This document shows, piece by piece, positions 32,200 to 41,509 of a DNA stretch of 64,000 bases. Made by a program: the position numbers and the translations under genes. Source of the stretch: Amorphophallus konjac (taxonomy: Eukaryota > Streptophyta > Magnoliopsida > Alismatales > Araceae). The notes below the pieces were generated by a model. It did not search any database. It was not told the DNA's origin and saw nothing but the letters and a program-made list of their open reading frames with translations. Numbering within the stretch: position 1 is the stretch's first letter; each line of letters begins with the position of its first letter. The stretch lies in the NCBI GenBank assembly GCA_022559845.1, contig CM040128.1, positions 267,784,698 to 267,848,697 of the forward strand, read 5' to 3'.

Positions 32200-32850
32200 A
32201 ATGCCTCTCCTATTCTCCACCCAATAAAACTCCGAAAGGGACAATCATCAAAGTCCCGCCGGAAAACCTTTAACACACCCTTTTCGACCCTCGTCATTAT
32301 CGGCGAGATCGGTCGATCTCTACCCTCAACTCGTACCTTACGTCCCTGTTGACAACCCCATCCTTGTTTCGGCAGTAACATATGCTGACGAATAACCCTT
32401 TTCGACACTCGTCATCCTCGACGAGAGCGGCGATCTCTACCCTTCACTTGGACCTTACGTCCCTGTTGATAATCCCATCTTTGCTTCAGCATGTGACCCA
32501 TGATGATGAATAAACCCATGGTCGATCGTCGTCATCATCGGCGAGATCGATCAATCCCTACCCCTAAGCTTGGACCTTCCGTCCTTGCTAATAAACCCAC
32601 CTTTGTTTCGACGATAACCTATGCTGGTCAATAAACATGTGTTTGACCCTCGTCATCATCGGCGAGATCGGTCAAGCTTTACCCCTAACTCGAATCTTAT
32701 ATCCTTGCTAATAGACCATATCCTTTGCTTCGACATCTAGCCGGTGTCAACGTACCGAAGCAGGGTTCAATCCTTGTCATCATCGACAAGGTCTGTCAAC
32801 ATTTTCATAGTCCAGTTCTTCTGTATCCTATACAAAACAAAGAAAAAGAA
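32200..32850 (+). repeat. Roughly 120-bp diverged tandem repeats between two modules
   Basis: CGTCATCATCGGCGAGATCGG, a CTCTACCC stretch, GGACCTTACGTCC and CCCATCTTTGCTTCG recur four to five times at about 120-bp spacing. The GGACCTTACGTCC core is shared with inner 22960-23280. No gene seen. Confidence 0.65.
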
Positions 32851-32857
32851 AAGAAAA

Positions 32858-33069
32858 TGGGGTTAAAAATAGAGATGCCCCGCCAGACTTGTTCCTATAT
32901 CAGGACAGGTGCAAAAATGGCTATAACCCAGCTGTGGCGAAAACCCGAAAGGGCGTCGCAGGCAAAATCGGGTACCCCGCCGCGTGAAAACCCGAAAGGG
33001 CACGCGGGCAAAAGCAAAAGGGGCCTGGCTTCGGTGAAAACCCGAAAGGGCGCTTAGGTCAGTAACGTG
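32858..33069 (+). other. Five-hairpin structured module (outer copy 2)
   Basis: A near repeat of 31978-32188. The second hairpin here reads ACTTGTTCCT against AGGACAGGT, which keeps pairing despite several changes. The three AAAACCCGAAAGGGC cores are all present. Confidence 0.7.
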
Positions 33070-33169
33070 AATAAAAAAAATTGAATGATGAATAGTGATG
33101 ATTCATTCTCTGTCCGGAAGACCCCTTTCGAGGTCGTGGTGGAGTCTTCATCCGATATCCCGGCAATAT

Positions 33170-34085
33170 ACATCTATTGTCATACCCTTTCGACCCTTGT
33201 CACCATCGGCAAGATCGGTCGCTACCCCTTCCGGTTTTTGTCATCATCGGCAAGACCATCTACCCTTTCGACCATTGTCACCATCGGCAAGATCGGTCGC
33301 TACCCCTTCCGGTTCTTGTCACCATTGCCACGACCGTCTACCCCTTTTCGACCCTTGTCACCATCGGCAAGATCGGTCGCCACCTATCCCGTTTTTGTCA
33401 TCATCGGCAAGACCGTCTACCCTTTCGACCCTTGTCACTATCGGCAAGATCGGTCGCTACCTATCCGGTTTTGTCACCATCGGCAAGACCGTCTACCCTT
33501 TTCGACCCTTGTCACCATCGGCAAGATCGGTCGCTACCTATCCGGTTTTGTCACCATCGGCAAGACCGTCTACCCTTTTCGACCCTTGTCACCATCGGCA
33601 AGATCGGTCGCTACCTATCCGGTTTTGTCACCATCGGCAAGACCGTCTACCCTTTTTCGACCCTTGTCACCATCGGCAAGATCGGTCGCTACCCCATCCG
33701 ATTTTTGTCACCATCGGCAAGACCGTCTACCCTTTCGACCCTTGTCACCATCGGCAAGATCGGTCGCTACCTATCCGGTTTTGTCACCATCGGCAAGACC
33801 GTCTACCTTTTTTCGACCCTTGTCACCATCGGCAAGATCGGTCGCTACCCCATCCGGTTTTTGTCACCATCGGCAAGACCGTCTACCCTTTCGACCCTTG
33901 TCACCATCGGCAAGATCGGTCGCTACCCCTTCCGATTCTTGTCACCATCGGCAAGACAGTCTACCCCTTTTCGACCCTTGTCACCATCGGCAAGATCGGT
34001 CGCTACCCCATCCGGTTTTTGTCAGCATCGGCAAGACCGTCTACCCTTTCAACCTGTGTCACCATCGACAAGGTCGGTCAATATC
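33170..34085 (+). repeat. Roughly 80-bp minisatellite (CATCGGCAAGATCGGTCGCTAC), about 11 copies
   Basis: Alternates CACCATCGGCAAGATCGG and CACCATCGGCAAGACCG around TACCC...CCGG spacers. All three + strand frames stay open for over 300 codons because the unit lacks stops; this is not a gene. Some units have ATCGG/CCGAT arms. Confidence 0.88.
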
Positions 34086-34444
34086 TCCCCAATCAGGGTC
34101 AATAATAGAATTACCACAAGCAACCGACAGTCACGGTTTCGACGCCTCTTGTCAGTGAGACCTATGTCGGCGCCAACCTGACAACTTCTGGAACCCCGTC
34201 CCGCGGTGGAGCGAGGCCCCCATCCTTTCCTTGAGAGGGTGGACGCTCTCCTGCTACACGGACATGGAGGTACTTCCAAGAAGGTCGCCAGAATTACCGC
34301 AAGACACAACGAATGCAAGTGTGGATGTGAACACAAAAAATATATATATATATATAGTGAAGGAAACTTCTATCTTCATTACAAAAGGGGAAGTGAATAC
34401 AAAAGGAGCCCCCTTTGAGGGGACAAATTACAAAGGCGGACCAG
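34086..34444 (-). other. Spacer at the 3' side of the outer antisense gene
   Basis: Unique-looking sequence with a short (TA)n at 34339-34356. It should contain the antisense 3' UTR. I see no coding signal. Confidence 0.4.
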
Positions 34445-35291
34445 CTAAAGCTGCCTGAAAATATCGGCAAAATCAATAAGCCCGACATGAGGAGTCGCCC
34501 CCAGTTCATGGAGCTGCGCTTCCTCTTCCTGAACCCGAGTCACCTCAGTCTCTAGGGACGCGACTCGGCCCTCCAGCAAGGAAGTTCTTTCAATGCCTTG
34601 GACTTCCGCAGCCTCCAGCCGCCGTATCTCGGCTTCTACAGTAGCCAGTTCAGAGCGGAGTTCTTCCCTTCGGCTACGTAAAATGTGCGCCTGGGTTGCA
34701 GAAGCTTCAACTTGAGCCCTGCTCTCCTGAAGATCAGAGATCAGAGACGTCAGCTCCGCCTGACAGTCAACTCTCTACAGTTTGAGGGCCGCCAGCCGGT
34801 CGCCCATTATTTTCTCGAGAAAATCTCGGCGATTCACAAACTTCAACAAGAAAAGCACTCGCTGGGTCCAGATTTCTAGAGGGCAGCCCAGCGCCTGCAG
34901 CCCGATCGTCAGCCGCGCAGCCGCTTCCTTCAACTGGGAGTAAGACAGCGTTGGCTGAGATTCCACAACTTGACGCAACATCTCTAGATGTTGCCAGACA
35001 AATTTCTCCGATGAGATAATGCCCAGGGAAGCCGCCGGAGGCACCTCGAAGGTCACTTCCTTGTCTATGGCGGCCCATAAGCCGGTGTCAGGTTCGGAAG
35101 AAGAGGATGGAGCGGCCGTCAAAGCCGAAGAAGCAGATGTCACGACAACCTATTCCTGCTCCGTTAGACTCCTGTCAGGGCTTCCTTCAACAGAGCCTAG
35201 GAGAGACGGAGGTTCCAACTCTATTTCCGGCACGAATGGAATCGCAGAATCAGGCGCGATCGTCATCATGGCCGCCGATATAAAACCAGAT
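34445..35291 (-). pseudogene. Outer antisense gene, last exon 3' part (after the CACTA insertion)
   Basis: Homologous to the last exon of the inner antisense gene: DTGLWAAIDKEVTFEVPP and LQALGCPLEIWTQRVLFLL match inner DAGLWAEVDSTVEFTPP and LQVLGCPLGEWSRRVLLLL. After an in-frame TAG near 34775 the coiled coil continues to DIFRQL and a stop at 34445-34447. A further in-frame TAG is near 35145. The upstream side is cut at 35291 by the CACTA element; the exon resumes at 39977. It is a remnant, but its collinearity with the inner gene is clear. Confidence 0.75.
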
Positions 35292-35454
35292 CACTACAAG
35301 AAAAAGTGGCTATAGCGACCGCATTAGCGACCGCTTTAATCGGTCGCTAGTCGGTCCCAAATAGAGACCAATTCGACGACCGAAATAATCGGTCGCACAT
35401 CTAAGACCGATTGGCGACCGAACTAAATTCGGTCGCCAATCGGTCGCTGATCCC

Positions 35455-35916
35455 GTTATACTCCCCCCTGCGACCCCCGCCCGCCCGAGCCCCTCCCCGC
35501 CCGAGCCCTCCCTCCCGCCCTCCACCCTCCCGCCCGAGCCCCCGCCCGAGCCCCCTTCCCCTGCGGCCCCCTCCCCCTGCGGCCCCCTCTCCGCCCTAGC
35601 CCCCCCTCCACCCTCCCGCCCGAGCCCCCTTCCCCTGCGGCCCCCTCCCCCTGCGGCCCCCTCTCCGCCCTAGCCCCCCTCCTCCGCCGGAGTCCCCCCT
35701 TCCCCTGCGGCCTCCCGCCCGAGCCCCCCTCCGCCGGAGCCCCCCCTCCCCCTGCGGCCTCCCGCCCGAGCCCCCCTCCTCCGCCCGAGCCCCCCTCCCC
35801 GTGCGGCCTCCCGCCCGAGGCCCCCTCCGCCGGAGCCCCCCTCCGCGCCGCTCGCCTCGCCGTCGTCGCCGCTCGCCGTCGCCGTCGTCGCCGGCTTCCT
35901 CTCTCTCACACACAGG

Positions 35917-35983
<67 letters not shown>

Positions 35984-36003
35984 CGCCGCGGCCCCCCCAC
36001 AGG

Positions 36004-36044
<41 letters not shown>

Positions 36045-36104
36045 CGCCGCTGCCCTCTCTCTCTCTCTCTCTCTCTCTCCAACCCGCCGCTGCCCCCCCC
36101 AAGG

Positions 36105-36152
<48 letters not shown>

Positions 36153-36180
36153 ACCCGCCGCGGCCCCCCCCCCACAGGTA

Positions 36181-36211
<31 letters not shown>

Positions 36212-36225
36212 CGCCCCCCCACAGG

Positions 36226-36272
<47 letters not shown>

Positions 36273-36286
36273 CGCCCCCCCACAGG

Positions 36287-36377
<91 letters not shown>

Positions 36378-36400
36378 CGCCGCGGCCCCCCCACCCCAAC
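35455..36400. repeat. C-rich repeats and (CT)n microsatellite inside the CACTA element
   Basis: CCCCCTCCGCCCGAGC-type repeats at 35455-35890, then long (CT)n blocks at 35915-36370 broken by CAACCCGCC...ACAGGTA segments. Arg/Glu or Ser/Leu frames here are artefacts. Confidence 0.9.
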
Positions 36401-38220
36401 CCCCTGCAGGGAATTTAATGTGAAAATTTTGTTTAGGCCATGCTAATTTTTTGTTTAGGGCATTTCATAGTCCATGTTATTGTTAATATGATAGAATATT
36501 ATTTTGTGCACTTTTCAGGTGTTTGGGTGCTTTATATTGCCTTTATTAACAGTCATATGGACCTTCCATTTTTTGTAGTAAAATATCAGTGCATGTAAAT
36601 AGTCATTTTTGTGTGTTAGCATGATAATATATTCACAAACATGTGTTGTATTTGGATTGGCCTCACCTCTCCTTTCCTAATGATTAGTGTAAGGTTTTTA
36701 AGGGTTTAGTGTTTAGTGTTTAAGGTTTAGGGTTTTAGATTTAGGTTTTAGGTACTAGATTTAGGTTTTACTCTTTTAAGGTTTAGGATTTTTAGGGTTT
36801 AAGGTGTTTAGGGCTTTTAGGGTTTAGGGTTTAGGATTTTAAGCTTTATGGTTTAGGGTTTGGGGCTTTAGGGTTAGGATTTAAGGGTTAGGTGTTAGGG
36901 TTTAGGAAGGGTTTCAGGGCTACAGGTTTTTGGACTTCGATTTTAAGTGTGGGTTTTTCGGTTTACGGTTGCTAGGCTTAGGGTTGAGGGGCTGTTTAGT
37001 GTTTAAGGTTTAAGGGCTTACGGTTTTAAGATTTAAAGTTTAAGGTTTGACAGTTTTGAGGTTTAGTAGTTTATGTATTAGGGGTGGGGTAAGGGGTTCA
37101 ATGTGGGTTTAGGATTTTAGTGTTTTAAATTTTATGGTTTTTAATTATTTTAGGGTTTTACAGTTTAGGGGGTTATGAGTTTATTTTTTTATGTTTAGGG
37201 TTTAACATATAGGGTTAGGGTTTAAGGTTTAGGGTTATTTAGGGTTTAGGTTTTTGGGTTTAGGGTTAGTTGTTTGGTGTTTAGGTTTGTTTGCATTTTA
37301 TATTTGGCATATGAGTTTAGGGTTTTGGATTTAGCATTTGGGGTTTTTGGTTTAGCGGTTAGGGGGGTGGATTACGGTTTTGAGAGTTTAGGCTTTAGGG
37401 GTTTTTGGTTTAGTGGGTCTAGTTTCTAAGGATTTTAGGTTTTAGGGTTTAGGGTTTTTCATGTTTTTAGGGTTTATAGTTATTACAATTTAGGATTTTT
37501 AGGGTTTAGGGTTTTTCGAGTTTTTATGGTTTATAGATATTATGGTTTCATATTTTTAAGGTTTAGGGTTTAGGGTTTAAGGTTTTCAAGATTTATGGTT
37601 TAATGTTTTGAGTTTAGGGTTTAATGTTTTTAAGGTTTAAGGTTCTTGGGGCTTTTAGGGTTTTACATATAGGTTTACATTTTTGGGTTTCTTTTATTTA
37701 GGGTTTGATGTTATTAGTGATTTTAGGGTTTATGATTTTAAATTTATGGTTTATGGTTTAGAGTTTATAGTATTAAGATTTTTGATTTTTAGGTTTAGGA
37801 GTTTTAGGGTTTAAGGTTTAGGATTTAGGGTTTTTCAGATTTAGTCTTTTATGTTTGTGGTTTTTAAGGATTTTAGAGTTTCTAGTTTTAGGGGTAACTC
37901 AAGATTTAGGGTTTTAAGGTTTAGGGTTTGGGATTTTTAGTTTGAGGGTTTGGGGTTTAGCAATCGGTGGTTTAGCAGTTTAGGAGTTTAAGGGATCGTA
38001 GTGGGGTTAGGGGTTAGGGGTTAGGGGAGGGTTTAAGATTTATAATTTTTAAGGGTTTTATGGTTTTATGATTTAGGGGGTTCGGGGTCTGCAGTTTAGT
38101 GTTTTTAGGGGTTTTAGGGCTTACGTTTTTTTTTCTATAGGGTTTACAATTTTTACGGGTTTAGGGTTTAAGGTTTAGGGATTTGGGAATAGGTTTAGGT
38201 TTTAGGATTTTAGATTTAGG
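36401..38220 (+). repeat. Degenerate telomere-like TTTAGGG repeats (from about 36680)
   Basis: After about 280 bp of AT-rich unique sequence, the region is dominated by GGTTTAGGGTTT-like words and decayed forms. TTTAGGG is the common plant telomere unit; the G-rich strand is the + strand. The sequence is interstitial and inside a CACTA element, so it is not a chromosome end. Confidence 0.8.
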
Positions 38221-38221
38221 T

Positions 38222-39116
38222 TTGAGCAAATCGCTCAAAAGTGCAATTTGCAAATGCACTTGGTTTATAATCAAAGCCGTCGGGGTCCGGGGGTCCAGAA
38301 TGTGAAATACTGATCCGATCGGCATTCCGATCATTCCAACACAACCTGGGAGGTAGACGTGACTTGTCAGAGCTGACGGATTCTAAATCGGACTACCGGT
38401 TTGAGCCCGACGCTCAAAAGTGCAATTTGCAAATGCACTTGGTTTATAATCAAAGCCGTCGGGGTCCGGGGGTCGAGAATGTGAAATACTGATCCGATCG
38501 GCATTCCGATCATTCCAACACGACCTGGGAGGTAGACGTGACTTGTCAGAGCTGACGGATTCTAAATCGGACATCCGGTTTGAGCCCGACGCTCAAAAGT
38601 GCAATTTGCAAATGCACTTGGTTTATAATCAAAGCCGTCGGGGTCCGGGGGTCCAGAATGTGAAATACTGATCCGATCGGCATTCCGATCATTCCAACAC
38701 GACCTGGGAGGTAGACGTGACTTGTCAGAGCTGACGGATTCTAAATCGGACTACCGGTTTGAGCAAATCGCTCAAAAGTGCAATTTGCAAATGCACTTGG
38801 TTTATAATCAAAGCCGTCGGGGTCCGGGGGTCCAGAATGTGAAATACTGATCCGATCGGCATTCCGATCATTCCAACACAACCTGGGAGGTAGACGTGAC
38901 TTGTCAGAGCTGACGGATTCTAAATCGGACATCCGGTTTGAGCCCGACGCTCAAAAGTGCAATTTGCAAATGCACTTGGTTTATAATCAAAGCCGTCGGG
39001 GTCCGGGGGTCCAGAATGTGAAATACTGATCCGATCGGCATTCCGATCATTCCAACACGACCTGGGAGGTAGACGTGACTTGTCAGAGCTGACGGATTCT
39101 AAATCGGACTACCGAT
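38222..39116 (+). repeat. 179-bp tandem repeat, five copies
   Basis: GCTCAAAAGTGCAATTTG recurs at 38233, 38412, 38591, 38770 and 38949, an exact 179-bp period with very high identity. Each unit junction is either TTTGAGC-AAATC-GCTCAAA or GAGC-CCGAC-GCTC; both keep the inverted arms. Short - strand frames are artefacts of the array. Confidence 0.95.
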
Positions 39117-39535
39117 TTGAGCAAAACGTTTAAAATTATCATTCGTCAATTTCACTTCAATGAAAAACATCTTGCTTTTAATTTTCAAGAATAATTGATT
39201 TCTTTATTAAAGAATTGATTTTAATTTTTTTAAATGATATACAGGATCATCCGTCGCGAGATGTTGGACGAGACGACGACCAGGATGACACATATGCGGA
39301 GGATTTGTGATTTCATTTTAGTTATTTGTATGTTGCCATTTTATTATGGATGTATGATTAATTTGTGTGTTTGTATGTGATGAATTTGAAATTTGTGGAG
39401 ATTATGAGTTGTGTAGTTGATTTATATGTTTTTATGAAATTGTTATGTAACAGGTTATTTATTTTATTAAATTGTTATTTATCAGGTGATTTATAGTAGC
39501 TTTATATTAATTTTTGAAAAAAAAAAATTTTAATT
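39117..39535 (+). other. AT-rich CACTA interior, possible terminal exon relic
   Basis: A splice-acceptor-like ATATACAG at about 39245 precedes a short acidic frame (DDDQDDTYAEDL then TGA near 39307), which could be the last exon of a lost CACTA gene. The evidence is thin. Confidence 0.25.
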
Positions 39536-39976
39536 AGCGACCGCATGGAGACCGAATAGCGACCGAAGTTATTACTTATTTTATGAAAATATTAACTTTG
39601 GCGACCGCATAGCGACCGAATAGAGACCATATAGTCGTTTATATAATTTTTTTTTAAAAAAATACTACAAAATTGGCGACGGAATGGAGACCGAATAGAG
39701 ACCGAATAGAGACCGATTGACTCTGGGACCGTTCTTGCGACCGAGTTATATCGGTCTCTATGCACGACTGATTCGGCGACCGAAGTTATTCGGTCGCCAT
39801 CAGCGACCGTATCCGCGACCGACTTATGTCGGTCGCAATTTAGCGACTAGTATATAGCGACCGAAATATTCGGTCGCTAAGTGGTGTCTGTTCGGTCGCT
39901 ATTGGATTTTGCGACCGAAAAACGACTGAATAGAGACCGAATATGTCGGTCGCTATTTGCGAACTTTCTTGTGGTG

Positions 39977-41433
39977 GATCCCCTCTGCGGGTCAGCCTCA
40001 GCCCTCAACTCGGTCGTCAACGCCAGGGCGAGACTCTCCCCCGACTGGCTCGGCTCCGAGGGTAATCCCCCAACAGCCGCATGAATCCTCACCGGCACGG
40101 GGCGGAGTAGGGTGATTGTCCCTGAAGGAGATGCAGCAGCCAGCGGTAGCAGATCCGAGGCCTCTGACGAGACCACAGCAGTATCAGAAGTCGATGCCGG
40201 GGAATGAATAGCGGCTTCGGGTTCCTGGAATGAAAATTCATGTAAACACCAAGGTGACAAAAAAGGAGGGGATATGCGGCTCTGTAAAGGGGCGAATAGA
40301 GTTTACTATGATGGCGGCATCCATCTCTCCGAGCCCCTGAATAGAAGATTCCAACCCTGCAGACAAAGCAGCAAAAGGAGGGGTTATCTCCACCTCCACG
40401 TCCAATCCAGCAAATTCCTCCTGTACCACTCCCTCGGACGGTACCCTCGGCAGCCTCGGAGGACTGAAAATCAAAGCATCGCTTGGTAGTATGAAGGGAG
40501 CTGCTGCCCCTTTGCTGCCTATTGCAGACCCCGGTTCATCACCTTCTGAAGAATGATGGTCAGTCTCTTCGTCAGAAGGGGTGGTAGAGCTGCTCGAACA
40601 AATATCTATGCCGATCTCAGGTTGGCCCGCCTCCTCCGTCGCCTGACGGGACGCTGAGCGGGTAAGCACACGCCGCAATGGGATAGCACCCTTCTTCAGC
40701 GCAGTCTTATGTCCCGCGGGCTGTAAAGGAGCTTCCATGACAGGCGCCTCAGCCGCCGCGCTGACCAGCCCTGCCATCACAACAAAACAAGTGTATAAGG
40801 CAGGATGTAAAGCCCAATGAAAGGGACAACCTAAAGAACCCCAATTGTGCAACTCACCATTGGCCTCACTGGCAGGCGTAGGAGAAGGAAGTCTGACATC
40901 CTCCTCAACAGCGGGGAGACTCCCCTCTGCAGCTCCAACTGTCTTAGTCACCCCTACCGGGGCTATGACGAAGGGCCCTATCTCTCCGGCTTCCAGGGCG
41001 GTTTCCTCAGCAGATGTGGTGTCAGCCACTCCTTGAGCTGAAGCCATACAAAGAAGACATCAAAAAAATGATGAAATGAATGAAAATGAAAATGAAAGTG
41101 CCGTGAAAAGAGCATCCCCTTTATACCACACAAGGAAAATAATGTCACCTTCAGCTGCTTGCTGAGTAGCTTCTCTATGAGCGGCGAACTGTTCAAATGA
41201 TGGCACCTCGGGCAGGGGAGTCTCAGGCGCATCAGTCGAAGGCCGCTTGGAAGAAGTTTTCCGAGCCTTCCTCGCTCGGCCTATTGCAACTTTCATTGCA
41301 GAGGCCGCTCTCTTTTTGCCAGGCGACAGTGGAGTAGTAGTCGGCGCTGGTGCAGGGACCTCAAAATATTCCGGCTTCTGTGCCTGGGAGATGATTTTTC
41401 TATAAAGCCCCTGCTGCTTGATATCCGGACGGT
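39977..41433 (-). pseudogene. Outer antisense gene exons 2-5 (before the CACTA insertion)
   Basis: Exons inferred on the - strand: 41433-41149, 41037-40858, 40770-40307 and 40224 to the CACTA insertion at 39977. All borders are GT-AG, with introns of 76 (after exon 1), 111, 89 (40771-40857... donor at 40857) and 82 bp. Phases are 1, 1, 1 and 0, exactly as for the first four introns of the inner gene, although the protein between them is barely alignable. Matching landmarks are RPDIKQQGLYRKI...KPEYFE against inner HPDSTQMATYRNL...KPAYFE, and VPSFEQFAAHRE against VPTFEEFEVARLE. The content is Ala/Pro/Ser-rich with acidic stretches. The protein function is unknown. Confidence 0.65.
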
Positions 41434-41509
41434 CTGTCAAGTGAAGCGCACGCCGTTATGAAGGAGCAAGGCAACAAACTAATCTACATGTCAACAGAGG
41501 AGCGCTTAC

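Larger units (their letters stand above)
35292..39976. mobile_element. CACTA (En/Spm-type) element, non-autonomous, 4.7 kb
   Basis: The left end CACTACAAGAAAAAGTGGC and the right end (reverse complement CACCACAAGAAAGTTCGC) form terminal inverted repeats, flanked by the 3-bp duplication GAT (35289-35291 and 39977-39979). Both ends carry many copies of the subterminal motif GCGACCG/CGGTCGC (35310-35450 and 39535-39960), typical of CACTA elements. The interior holds GC-rich and CT repeats, telomere-like sequence and a 179-bp array, with no transposase. It would depend on a transposase from elsewhere. It splits the last exon of the outer antisense gene. Confidence 0.92.

Noticed and set aside
33085..34181. 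Three overlapping open frames of over 330 codons on the + strand
   Set aside because: They translate the stop-free ~80-bp minisatellite in all frames; the proteins are periodic and identical in composition.
35596..36418. Long Arg/Glu and Ser/Leu open frames on both strands
   Set aside because: Pure (CT)n microsatellite and C-rich repeats inside the CACTA element.
36680..38220. Chromosome end (telomere)
   Set aside because: The TTTAGGG-like words are degenerate and enclosed between CACTA ends with a target duplication.
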